The notes under the pieces were generated by a model. The model was not told the DNA's origin, made no database searches, and worked only from the letters and a program-made list of their open reading frames with translations. DNA of 64,000 nt from Notospermus geniculatus (Eukaryota > Nemertea > Pilidiophora > Heteronemertea > Lineidae): assembly GCA_002633025.1 (NCBI GenBank), contig NMRB01000267.1:183811-247810 (forward strand), read 5' to 3'. Positions 47,262 to 59,214 of the stretch are shown here, piece after piece. Position numbers and translations under genes: made by a program. Position 1 is the stretch's first letter, and each line of letters begins with the position of its first letter.

Positions 47262-49275
47262 CAGCAACTCCAGCCTTTCTTCTACTTTTTGCGAACTTAG
47301 TGATGGACTAGCTCAGGGTTGAGACAAAAAAAATCATCCAGCGTCTTAACTATTGCACTGCATTCCTATGTGAATCCGGTTTCAAATCTTAATGTCAATT
47401 GTTCCTTCGTGTTTGTATTTAACCAGTGCATCTGCATGTTAGGTTATTGATTATGGGTAACTTTCAGTCGTCAAATTGATGAATACATGAATATGTTGTC
47501 AAACACACTATACATGAATATGACGAACACATATATTAGTTTTTCTTTAGTAAAGAAGTGGGATTTGATTTCGTAACCAGTGGTACATGTCCTCTGATGC
47601 ACTGCTCTTTACAGCTGCAAGAGATTTTGTACAAAGGCTATTAGTGACTTGCCTTATGTTGCATAGAACCTTTTTTACTTTCTTGGTGTAAAGAGGTCAG
47701 AAACAAAGTAGGCTATTCTCACCATCATTGTCCAGCATCAATGCAGCAACGCGTTGATGCTCAAATGAAAAAAGGCATTTACAAAAAAATTATGCACAAA
47801 AAGCAAAAAATCATTAATCTTACCACTATAGAAAGTTATCAATCTTCTTGCTTCTTAACAAATTCGATCTGATTGTGATGGGCCGGCATATGTTTTCCAT
47901 GTTGACTTTGCATTTTCCTTGATAGTACGTAAACATCAAACTTGTTATTTTTCAACTTGGGTCAATTTCACTTTTGTTCAATGAAATACCAAGGGGATGA
48001 AGAAAAGATTTATTATTCAGGGGTCAGCCTTCTCGTTTAGAATTTCAGATAATGCTGTAGCACAACAATCGTCAACAAACGAAAGGGTTTTTTCTCTTTT
48101 ATTGAGTGCCCCGTGCAACCTGATCTTCTTGGTAACCCACGATATCAGCTTAACCTCTGTTAAACTTATAATTGGGTATATCTAACTCCATTGGTAGAGG
48201 TCAAAAACAGCTGACCGATGTTTCCTAAGAATTTTTGAGATTTATCTGGCTTGGCAGATTCCTAATTGACCAAAGAAGTAGTCTCAGCCGCAGTGTTATT
48301 GTTGGGAAATTTCGGACTCGCACAACTGATCTCACATGTTTTTGACAGATGTTTAAACGCCAAAAATTGGTCCTGCATCCATCAAAGAAACAGTAACAAT
48401 TTCATCCATAATTTAAAATGGCTTTTTCCACCAACAGTGTCACGATAATTAACGAGGCATTAATAAATGTACAACACCCACGATTCCATTTTGCAGCGTT
48501 TACCCGCTGAGTGTCATCCTAATACTACAAAATAACAGCAGAGAAAGAATGAGAAAAAATAATGAATACGGGGCGGCTTAAAGCAGTGGGATGAGAATTA
48601 AAGGGGAAGTAGAAATTGCACCTTTTCAAGGATAGTACGCAATCTGACTGAAATAAGACTTTTAATGTTTCAGTCAGGCAGAGTTATTTAGTCTTCAATT
48701 ATGGCTTACAAACAGAATTTTAAAAAACTTATTTAACTACATAAAAGAGTGTTTTACAGTCTGATTGATAAAAAGATGCTCGAATATCAGAGAAGACGTT
48801 TAAACTGCACTTTCACGAGTCTGTCCTTTCGACAGTTCACTGCGTACATTTTGCAGGATGATACAAGCGCGTGGCGGAGGTCGTATACGGACGAATCGGT
48901 GTCAAAATTGGGAATTTTCTCAACACGGACCCCTCTTCATCCGGACGAATAGCCAGGAGTTCAGGCATTCCCTATAGCAACCACCAACGGTATTCTAGAC
49001 ATCTGTTTTTTAAAGTTCTTAATACCACTCGTGCGTCCTTGATCGAAATGCCGTAGCACTGCCGTACAATGATGCTCCACTCGGTGTCTCATTGTTGAGA
49101 CATACATTTAGAGAGGTGACATTCGTGCAGTCTCCACTCCATTAATGAACCATTCGAATATACATTACTATTATGAAAATGAGATTTGTCAAGCATTCGA
49201 ATTTCGTGTGATATGATTTGTTTCTGAATCACATTTTTGACAGCGGTCACGATTTAACCATAATACCACGACATA
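47262..49275 (+). repeat. Direct duplication of 2.0-2.4 kb, copy B
   Basis: This is the second copy, joined to copy A through a single unresolved base at 47261. It lacks the 308-base segment and the MITE of copy A, and differs elsewhere by a few percent and small indels. Confidence 0.92.
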
Positions 49276-49416
49276 GGTTGGCTTTAGGCAGACTGTATTC
49301 GAACAATTTTGATGTACTTTACATGTACCAAATCTATATGTTTGCCTAGTGTACATGTTCAGTTTAAGTGAAGATCAGCTGCTGAAGATAATAAAATATC
49401 TGTCTACTCAATAAAT

Positions 49417-49650
49417 ATTGACGACTGGTTCGTTAGAGTCGGTGAAAAATGGCAGATTGATGACTATATGGGTTTGTCAAGCACAATACCTTGAATAGCT
49501 ATCGTCAGTGAGATAAATATTTAAAGTATAAAGATTGGCTAATGATTGACGAACTGAACATTTTGAGTGTGACGACTTCAAGAGCGTTCAGCTTATGTTG
49601 AGACAAGGTCTTTCGGAGGAAGTTCTCTCTAGTAGCTTTGCAGATATTTT
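49417..49650 (+). repeat. Single copy of the 90-bp repeat plus downstream flank
   Basis: One unit is followed by a flank also found after the triplet (GAGTGTGACGACTTCAAG, AGACAAGGTCTTTC, AGTTCTCTCTAGTA; compare 44213-44300). The shared segment therefore lies on both sides of the 44.9-49.3 kb duplication. Confidence 0.75.
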
Positions 49651-50992
49651 GTATGAATGCTGAAAACAATACCTTACTGATTGATATACATTCTGTGATA
49701 TAGAATTTTATGAAAGGTGAATAAATACGCCACTGTTTGTCATAAATGGTCACAATGTCTACTGTAAAATCGCCCACCGCATTCAAAAAAAATTCTTCTC
49801 GACATCCATGATGATTTCAAAGTATCAGTGTCAGATAGTGATGAACAAACTATAAGAAGATTCAAAGACAATGCTCACAATACAGCAGATTTAGTAAATC
49901 AAAGTAAATTACTTTCAACCGGAACTCTGCTGGTTTTGGCGCATGCGAGTCGAACGCGGAAGGAGGAAGCAGTTTTAAATGGGTCAACACGGTATAAGGA
50001 TGGCAATTGAAAACAGTGAAGATGTTTTCAGCATGGCAACCGTCTTCATTTTTTCACCGGACGAGATTCCCTTTCATGAAAAAAAAAGCAGTCACGAGGC
50101 CGTTTATTTAGGAAGCGTTTGTTTTGAATGGTTTTAAGACTGGTGTACAGTATTAGAGGACTTAATGAAGACAGACTAGTTTAGTGCATTTAAGAACATA
50201 ACAAAAATTTGCTTTTGATATGGAAATTAATAACTGTGGTATGATACAACTTGAATTTAGAGTTGCAGAGCTGTCCCAGAGAAACGGGTATGAGTGACAA
50301 AGAAGTGATTGAGAGTTCAGGTAAGCATGTTCTGGACGACGTTGAACTTTCTCTGTATGTGCACAAGAGTTAAAGATTCATGTGAAAACGACGATTTGAA
50401 TAGTGTCTGGTACTGGGAGCATGTTTTGGCAGGCTCCCTTGCCAGTTCAAGTATCCTCTTAGACGTATCCGGTCACCACTAGACATTTTCTATTTAAAAT
50501 CACAGTGTTAGTAACAAGAATAAACAATGTGAACGTGGCAAAAAACGATGTTGCTTTTCCTGCTGGCTCTGTTACTGACTTGACCACAAGGTTCCATAGA
50601 CATTTTGATTCCCAGTTAATAGAAAAGGGAATAATGGTCACGTGGCAACAAATCTTGATCGTCATCCACCCACTTCTGGCCTATTCTTTGTCTTCGTTCA
50701 AAATAGACATTTTACATTTTGAGAATAGTTTTTTTAAAGCACTAGTTTCGTAATTATTCATTTTAATAATAGTTTTTACAATGGGTTTGTTTCGTAACGT
50801 CAGTGTCTACTGCTTTGTTGCTTTGGACAGTAAATTAAAAAATAATATCTCCAAAATAAAAATATTTTCTAACCCTTATCAAATTACAATAAAATTATTA
50901 GATTCTTTTGAAGGAAGCCTTATCAATTATGTAAAACCCTTTATTTGAACGGGGCTTGATATTGAAACCATGCAACACAACTGACTTTTGCA
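49651..50992. other. No gene recognised
   Basis: Only short frames occur, with no recognised family. Confidence 0.45.
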
Positions 50993-51157
50993 ATGATAAC
51001 TCAGAAATTTTGGAAGTTTGTTGCAAAAAGCGACTTTGAAAAGATGACGATTAAAGAAGCAGATGAAGGGTCAGCTATCTTCACCATAGACAATTTCATT
51101 AATGATCTACAGGATCGTAAGATTACTTACTTCTTTAACAGACTGCTAGTACTGTAA
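50993..51157 (+). pseudogene. Possible reverse-transcriptase fragment of a retroelement
   Basis: A 54-residue open stretch includes KEADEGSAIFTIDNFINDLQ. This resembles the ADKGSA-type motif, followed by a hydrophobic strand and an acidic turn, found near the start of reverse-transcriptase domains in Penelope-like and some other retroelements. The catalytic region is absent and the sequence after it turns into an AT-rich degenerate repeat. This rests on a short motif recognised by eye. Confidence 0.25.
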
Positions 51158-51159
51158 CA

Positions 51160-51450
51160 ACCCAATTCTATTGAATCAGATACCTAAATTTAAAGTTACC
51201 GAAACAAATCCTTTAATATTACTACAACAACACTTACATTACTTCTTTAACACACTTCAAATATAAAAGAAACCAACGGATATTACCTAAATCTTAAAAC
51301 TTTGATACCTAAACAAATCCTTGAAGCTGTTTCGTAATATTACTTTTAACAATACTTCCATTACCCCTTTAACAAACTTCAAATATAAAACAACCAAACT
51401 CTATGGATACTGAAAGCTAAAACCCTATGAAGCTGCTTCTTATCAAAAAT
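51160..51450 (+). repeat. Degenerate AT-rich tandem repeat
   Basis: TTAACAAACTTCAAATATAA-like and ACCTAAACAAATCCTT-like segments recur two to three times at a spacing of roughly 100-130 bases. No coding potential. Confidence 0.55.
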
Positions 51451-54419
51451 CTATATACAAAACCCACATGTATATACATGTATGTATCATATGTGTGTAC
51501 ATGTCTATCTTCTCATTCTTATTTTGTCAATTTAAGGAGGGACCGTATCACAGGAATACGGAAACGCGTTTTGATTTATACTACAAGCTGAACCCTTAGC
51601 TTCCGTTTGTTTCATTTTCAGTTTGTAAATTGTTTTTTTTTATAAAAATTGTTCCCTCATTAACATCTGGGTTTCTTTCCTTTTCTTGGCACAAACCATC
51701 TCTACGAATACATCGTTTTGCTACTTTTGTAGTTTACTTTGATAAACAATAAATTAAAATCAGTGTATACAACAATAACAAGAGTAGTCGATGTACATTT
51801 CAAATCAAATTAATTACCCTTAACATGTGGGCTACTCCGGAGAGATTTCAATCAATGTTGTATTTGGATTTCCCATGTCCAACAAACCTTGCACAACCAC
51901 AACACAATAGATAAACCACCGTCGAAAACAAAGCATCCCTGTCTAATTGCATGTTACCTTGTTTATACTGGGTTTTACAATTCTCTTACTTATAAAGTAA
52001 ACCTTTTTGAGGTCATTAAGAGGGAGGTCTCTCACGTCCAGGAGAGCACCTGCATAGAACGATGGTCATCACCACCCGAAACACATGCTCTTAGCCACGC
52101 TCCAAACTCTACTTACGCACGGATTTTCAGAACCTGCCCTAGACTGAGTTCGACTGACCATTCGTCAAGTATCTTTCAAACTTCAAGTACCTTATTCTCG
52201 AACAATAGGCAGTATGAATTTCATTGCTTTTCCCAATTAATTATTTTGTGTAAAATTGAAAATAGTTTAGCTTAGGTACTTGATGGTAATGCTGTATTAA
52301 TGGGTGCTGGGTATATTTTCTGTGTTACTGGGAGCCTGCGTACGCCACTGGTCCCTAAAACCATTATGAGGCGGGTATTTTGTTTACTACTGCAAGTTTA
52401 AAGAGGTTAATTTCCTGTAATAATGTGAAAAGAGAAAGAGACTATCACGTCCAGGGTAATATTTGATCGCTATAAAACCGCCAATTGAAATTGTAACTCT
52501 CAATTTCCTGGTTATTTTCCAAGAAAGTGTGCCATCCAGGTTACATTTTTTTGTGTGTTTTGTGGAAAATGAATGAAAATCTTCATAAAGAAGTATTCTG
52601 GTGATTCAGCTAGTTGATGTCGACGTAATGTACTGTAAACCGTATAACGCCACAGTTTAAAAAGTTGAAGAACTCAGCTGTTAGCATCAGTGTTCTTAGC
52701 ATCAGTGTTCTGGAACACTGATGTCCATCCATATTCTCATTGTGTCTGTTCTTAGCAAGAATATTTCAATTGGTAATCCTCGCTACGTAGCCAGTGACCT
52801 TTATGTGCCTTCTTGGACGTTCCATCTTTACATTTTCGGTGGAATAGGGGGTCTGATAAGATCCACAGAGCGTCATTGTACTGATAATGTGTGAATACAT
52901 TTGTTTTATTTCGAACCCAGGGAGGTGACGTTTGCATTCTTTGTAGTGTCATAAATTTACCTGTACATCCCGCCTCTCTTTTGTCATATCGCCTGCTTTA
53001 TTTAAAAACATGCATGCGTTGAACAAAACATAACATGAAGTTCATGAATTCAGCAATTAATTTCTCTATAATACAGCTCGACCCCTGGAGAGTGGGGGCG
53101 AGAGGAGCAGGGCAAATTCAACGAAGTGAGGGACTCGGCTGACGGTTTGCTTATGTCCGTATCCCGTGGACAAGTTCGGCCACGTGGCCGCCATTTTGTT
53201 TTGACCACACGATATCCGGCTTAACATGTCCCCAGCAGCGAGTCTCATTAATTGCAACCAATTTGATAATTATTTATCACGATTATGATTTTAATTGTTT
53301 TTTCACAGTGAGCCCATAATCAGTGTTTGACATGGTGGTCCACAGAACACTGATCCCATAGCAACCAGATGACACTATGGGTGACTTTTTATATTCAAGA
53401 TGACCCGTATGAGCTCGAGCGTATCCATGCAGATATACGATGGAAGTTCCTTACAGTTCATGCTTTGAAAAATCAATCAACAGTTATGGAGGTATCACGT
53501 TGTTATCAATATTTTCACAAAGCTGTGAGCCTGCACACGTCTAACCAAAGCCGTGTGGGCTTCTGGAGTTCTGAATATCGAATCCTTTCTGCAATTAGCA
53601 TTTGGTCACACCCTTCGACCATGGTTAGTCGTCTGTGGAAAACATAGTAAATAGCAAAAACAAAACAAACTAGATAATTGAGTATCGTGCTGACGGCACT
53701 GAACAGTCACATACACACAAAATATACTAATAAACTACTATCGTGATGAAATTATAAAATATGTAAAGTCAATATATGCCATTTGGAAGCGATTCTTATA
53801 AATGAGCCGTTTTGTTTTTTGTTTTATTTTTTATTTTTTAGTGTCACCAAACCTTTACCAAGGTCTTTGGTTACCACCTTTGACCCTGACGGTGGCTCCT
53901 AACGAATAAAAAGATTTTATCTCCAAAGAATCATTGAAATAGGACAAAACGAAGAGGGTTCTAATTTCATACCAAAGTTCGGCCCAGCTTCTTGATTTGA
54001 TTTCGATGTTATCTGACCATGCCCCGGGCATGGTATTTGAAATAAAATCTAACTAACCATCGTTTAGACAGGGTATCATTATATGGGGACCCAAAGCTAT
54101 ACTTATCGCCGACAGTTATTTACACATAGAATCACAGATTCAAAACATTTGCATTGAGAGGTAAAATTTGCTGGTGGAGTATGAAATTAAGGTTTGATTG
54201 CTGGTGCACAGGGTATTCTTCGTTATTTATCACTTTATCAATCAGAGTTACACAATAGTGACGTAAGCGTGCACGTATGGTGAGATAGTTGCGAGGGGTT
54301 CCTATTTCTACAAACTCCAAGGTCACTCAGTCAATGTTGCAAAGGATTTTGAATAAATTTTGAAGAAAAAAAATTGTAGTCTTCTTGCGTTGTTCGTTAC
54401 TATAGGCTTTGTTTGTAGT
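51451..54419. other. No gene recognised
   Basis: The longest frame is 128 residues (51889-52275, plus), low in family signal. A short repeated TTAGCATCAGTGTTC lies near 52680-52710. Confidence 0.45.
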
Positions 54420-54910
54420 GACTGACTAGCAAGCTACCGGTATCCATGACTTGAAATACTCGTAATCTCTCATTTCCTTGAGCCCCAGCTCAACATCCGC
54501 CCTCGGTTTTGGTATTTACCATTGATTTTCGTTGATTTTTGTATCTCCTCAGTTGCTAACCCCTGTGATGATGATGAGGGAACTAGCATGCAAGAAACAT
54601 GATAACCTTTGTCGGTAACTGTCTGATTCAGGTCTAGTTTGTTAAAACCCATATAAGCGTAACTTGTCAAATTGATGACTATTATCAAGAATATATAGTA
54701 TTGTGTTCGTCCCACCTTTAGAAATTAGTCCGCTAAAACCCAAAGATAACAAAATTGTTCAGAAACTAACAGCTTTACTTGGAACGACTGACTGACTGTC
54801 AGTGATTTGAAATACTAACCACTCGTTTCTTTGAGCTCCAGTCACAACTTCCTCGGCTTATGCAAGCTCCTTCCTCAGCTTTGGTATTTACCATTGATTT
54901 TCTATAGGGC
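54420..54910 (+). repeat. Two diverged copies of a segment about 350 bases apart
   Basis: GACTTGAAATACTCG-like sequence followed by TTTCCTTGAGCCCCAG and TTTTGGTATTTACCATTGAT at 54447-54530 recurs at 54800-54900 with substitutions and an insertion. Confidence 0.65.
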
Positions 54911-55568
54911 TCACAAATGAATACAGTATACCAGTGATGTGCAGATGCAGGCTCTTAATCGGAATATTTCCATAATTCAAGTTGTTCATTCGCTGTGAGA
55001 GCATCGTACTTCAATTCGTATGATAAGCTGTAAGGATTGATTATGGGTGATACTGGGAATCACCTGTTTGGAATGGTACTTCAATTACCAGTGGATGCTC
55101 CTTGAATGAGCCGGCTGGTTGTCATATGCATAGCATCGGTGACGAATCCTGCATCTTGCCTATCTTCAATCAATTTCAGGGTTTGTAGACTTTCAAACGT
55201 CGTTTGGTATTTCACTACACACAGAAAATGAAAAGTTGGCCTGAGAGACTAAACAACTAAGAACCGAGTAAAATACATGTAGCTACATGCCAGTGATATT
55301 TCCTGCATATCTTTCACGAAAAAAAAATTTAAAAATACTTTGAATATAAAATCACTTAAATTTACTAGCGATTGTCTGAGTGGAGAAGCTACTTGACACC
55401 TACCCCTACAACCACGACAATCCGCCTTCAACTGACTTTTCCCACATATTATACGTCGGTTTGTATTACATGAAAAAAGACTGTGCCTTATTTATGCTAT
55501 AGAAAGAACATTACAGACCTATTGCTGATGATATTTTTAAAGATTTTTACCGTAGAGACTCGTAAATA

Positions 55569-55920
55569 TCATCTCAACTTCACTTTTTATTGTTAGGTTA
55601 TGTGTTGGGCGTACGTAGGAGGTCCTTCAGTAGTTCATTAATAGAGTTGGGGACTTCTTCAACATACCGAGGCATGTGGCACTGGAGTTATTCATGAAAG
55701 AGAGTGGGACTATTTCGGGTGGAGATATTCCCACGGTTTCTGCTGGCGCACGTTCACCAGCTGTAGCCCCTTTCAAACCGTCTATCTCTACATTGCGGGT
55801 TTGATATAGCACAACATCAGTACGACTACGAGATGGTGAGGAATGACCCATCCTCCGCTGTAATCGAGAACTGGCGTGGGCCTGAGTGGTCCAAATGGTG
55901 ACTTGAAAAAAAGATATTGG
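55569..55920 (-). pseudogene. Coding-like fragment with a frame break, unknown product
   Basis: A minus-strand frame reads on to a stop at about 55627 and looks protein-like (for example RRMGHSSPSRSRTDVVLYQT), preceded by a pyrimidine-rich AAG acceptor-like site. In the next frame an overlapping stretch continues MPRYVEEVPNSINELLKDLL to a stop near 55577. That is more natural than the end of the first frame, as if a frameshift separated them. I do not recognise either part. Confidence 0.2.
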
Positions 55921-56080
55921 AGTCATCCCAAAAATAGGCCCCTGCCCAGGGCAGCTGTCTAACGACGAATAAATCGAATTTCGTGTATTAAACTGCGAAA
56001 TTTGTAACAGCTTCACTTTTAGTTGCGACACATAAACAACTTATAAACTCACAGATGTTGATACTAGTAATTTACAGCAG

Positions 56081-56340
56081 CTAGAATGTTTTACCTAATG
56101 ATATGTATCTACGTACCATATAAAAATGCAGCAAATTTCAGCCGGATTGGAATTCAAATATGGCCGCCAGTCGTCCATCTTGAAAAATGTACTTTGGCTC
56201 ATATCTCAAGAAATTACATGTACCACAAAGAATGTTCTAACCATGATGTTCCCCTGGAACATTCAACTCGACACTTGTTATTTGCTTTTCTGGCACATTC
56301 ACAGGTAAGCACATGGTCCATGGACCATTTCATTTGCTTC
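56081..56340 (+). repeat. GGTCCATGGACC repeat family, copy 4
   Basis: This copy has the same order of segments as at 12254-12600: CAGCAGCTAGAATG, GGCCGCCAGTCGTCCATCTT, CCTGGAACATTC, then CAGGTAAGCACATGGTCCAT. It is about 42 kb from the other copies, so the family is dispersed. Confidence 0.8.
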
Positions 56341-57477
56341 TAATCATTACAAAAGGTGCATTGCTCTGAGGAAAATAAAATTGTTTCATTGGTACGTTAG
56401 ATAGTAGGTTGCTGTGTTGATCTGTTGTTGAAATACTTAGAAAATGAGTGCGGCACCCTGTTGAAGATTAATCTTTATTGGTTCGAGGACCCGATACAGG
56501 CTATCGACACTTACTGTGACCCACCTATCTCTTGACCTTCTGACCATCCACGGTCATACTCCCTATACTTTACGCCAAGGATTCGGGAAACAGTTTTTAG
56601 TGACTTTTGAATTGTACGTAAAAGTACTACCAAGGGCGTTTTTGACCAAGTAGGCTATTATAGACAAAAGACGACCGATCCTGTAGCACAGCAAAATGAC
56701 CACCAGTTTCACTTAACCTTGGAGATGAGATCACCTTGACGTTTTCTATCAGGGAACAAAACGTTACTTGACCGTTGTCAACTGGTGGTAAAAGGGCAAA
56801 CCCATTAAGCCACGGATGCTCCACGCGCCAACAAATGGCCGACATAGCTTAATGGACATTGAACCACACGCGCAAATGGAGCAGCATCCCTCCGAAACAA
56901 ACGAAGAGCAATTTAGAAGTTAACAAGATAAACTCTCAAACAATGCTGTGATGATCACCCATTGTCTGAACGTCGGGACAAAAGATTTGATTATTTTGCA
57001 AAGACACTGACCACTATTGTGTGGGGATGGACCGGAGAGATGGTCGCGCTCCAGGCGGGTTATCTTACGCCTACTCCCCACTCCCCCAAGATCCCAGTCA
57101 TCCCAAGACCAGGCCATGACGATCTTACTCCAAGTAATCTGCCTTGGTGCGTTTCCTTGGCAGTTCGTGCATACTTGTTCACCAACTACGAGAAGGTAGC
57201 AGTTTCAACTGGCATGACTGGCATATGCTTTGCGATGGACGATAAGACAGTTCTCCGGGTATTCTTGGTACCCACCAAACAGGAGCCATGATAATGAGAA
57301 AACAAACCAGCTTGCAAGAATCATATAGAGCCTGATTGGATCTACTCTGTTAAAATCCATCTAAAGCGTCACTTGTCAAATTGATACTTTTCTCATGAAA
57401 CTATTCATCGTTTCGACGGCCCTGCCATCTTGGTTTCTTCTTGGAGGAATTATAAACTGACAGGTTTCTTCGAAGAT
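56341..57477. other. No gene recognised; one 109-residue open frame
   Basis: A plus frame at 56962-57291 is protein-like in composition (for example GMTGICFAMDDKTVLRVFLV), but I cannot assign it to a family or find supporting exons. Confidence 0.35.
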
Positions 57478-57494
57478 TTTGTGCACGCACACTT

Positions 57495-57557
57495 ATCTGG
57501 TGGGCAAACCAACGCATAGGCCTATGCTTGGCGGGAGATACGATTTGCCCACCAGAT
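57495..57557. repeat. Nested palindrome: 14-bp perfect stem with a 14-bp palindrome in its loop
   Basis: ATCTGGTGGGCAAA (57495-57508) pairs perfectly with TTTGCCCACCAGAT (57544-57557). The 35-base loop contains the perfect palindrome GCATAGGCCTATGC (57514-57527). Weaker pairing continues outside (GTGCACGCACA with TGCGCATGTGCA). It is probably the core of a small foldback MITE. Confidence 0.7.
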
Positions 57558-57892
57558 GTAACTGCGCATGTGCAGTTTGCAAAAATCCAAGATGGCGATG
57601 AATGTTGTGTTCACGATGTGACCAACGAACATCAGAAGCAATACAGCAAACACCCTTTCATCATTCGGTTGTTGCCGTGTTTAAATTACACCTCATCGCG
57701 ACAGAATGAATATACTTCATTGAATCGCCGTTCTCATTATCATGAATATCCTATATTTGTACTGATACAGGTGGAATCTGACTTAATCACGTGGTAGAGA
57801 TGGTTCGAGTCAAACTGCAATATTATGACGCTCCTGTGTTTGATCAGCTTAGAATGTTTTGTCATTGGATCCCTCAGTTGTTCGTTTTGGTT

Positions 57893-58450
57893 TTTAGCTC
57901 ACCATGTATTGTCGTGGTGCAGCGTCCGTTGTCGTCGTCGTCCGTTAGCAGGGCTGCGAGTATTGTCCTAAAATTTTGTACATATAGTATATACCCCTTG
58001 GTCAGATGACCGATGACACCAAGTTTCGGTTCAATTCGATTCTTGGTTTGGCCACTAGGTGGCCAAATCCGAAAAAACAAAAAATGTAGTAACTCCTGAA
58101 CTACTGCTTGGATCATCTCATATCATAGATATATTTAATATAAAGGATACACGATATATCTAACGGGTCTTTGATTTGACCTACTTTTCAAGGTCACAGA
58201 GGTCAAAGTTCAACATTTTGTCTTTTAGTGTCATACAAGTATTTCGTGGCTATTTGACCTAGAGTCTTCTAACTTGGTGTGATTATGTATCTAGGTCCCT
58301 TCTATGTGTTCAGCAAACTTCAGCCCGATTCTACCTTAACCATGGCTGCCAGGCGGCCATCTTGGGAAAAGAACTTGGCTGAGTCCTGGTCCTTGGCAGC
58401 GGATGTTAGCGTGGTTCAACCGGCCAACTCCAGATGGCATTGTGAATATC
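57893..58450 (+). repeat. TAGCTCACC-type interspersed repeat (probable DNA transposon relic)
   Basis: The segment starts TTTTAGCTCACCATG, contains the CGTCGTCGTCCGTTAGCAG stretch and a later GGCGGCCATCTTGGGAAAA segment akin to the GGTCCATGGACC family. From memory, repeats of this style are common in mollusc and related genomes. No transposase frame is present. Confidence 0.5.
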
Positions 58451-58630
58451 AGTCATCGCCACCATCGATGGCCAGAGGAACCAAGCTTGCATAAAAGCGG
58501 CACGCTGTTTATTATGGTACCTCATCCATAGCTTTTCACACACGATCGATGTACACCGTAAAGTGCTAATTTATGGTGGCAAGGTGGATCATGATCAGGA
58601 CTGTTCGAATCTATATATTTGAATGATCTA

Positions 58631-59214
58631 AAGGCTCGTCCACACGATCATACATTTGTTCAAAACATCATCATACATTTGTATGATGATGTCCAAGCTT
58701 GTTTGTCGATTTCTGTCTTGTGACAATGCAGCTAAAATTTTGAACATCATCAAACATTGTTCAAAACAGCATCATAGACTTGTATGATGATGTTCAAGTT
58801 TGTTGTGGATTTCGATCTACAGTCCAACATTCATGGACATTGTATGATGAAGTATGATGGAGAAAGGATAATGTTGGATGATGTTCAAGTTTGTTGGGAA
58901 AACCGTCCACACGATCATACATTTGTGCCTGAACATCATCATTTTTTGGGGATGTTTTGCATTGGCAAGATGAAACATGCAGCTAAAAATTTGAACATCA
59001 TCATACATGTTCAGGTTTGTTGGGAAAACAGTCCACACGATCATACATTTGTCCATGAACATCATCACACAAATTTGAACATCATCATACATGTTGGTTG
59101 CTGTTCAAGTTTGTTGGGAAAACAGCCTACACAATCAAATATCTGTCCATGGACATCATCATACAAATGTATGAGGATGTTTTGAACAAATGTATGATCG
59201 TGTAGACAGGCCTT
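58631..59214. mobile_element. Foldback element of about 584 bases with internal subrepeats
   Basis: The first roughly 58 bases (AAGGCTCGTCCACACGATCA...) match the complement of the last roughly 58 (AAGGCCTGTCTACACGATCA...). Inside, CACACGATCATACATTTGT and TTCAAGTTTGTTGGGAAAAC recur several times. Frames of up to 133 residues here follow from the repeats and are not genes. No clear target duplication was seen. Confidence 0.75.

Noticed and set aside
58784-59185. Open frame of 133 residues
   Set aside because: It lies wholly within the foldback element and reflects its subrepeats; an overlapping minus frame has the same periodicity.
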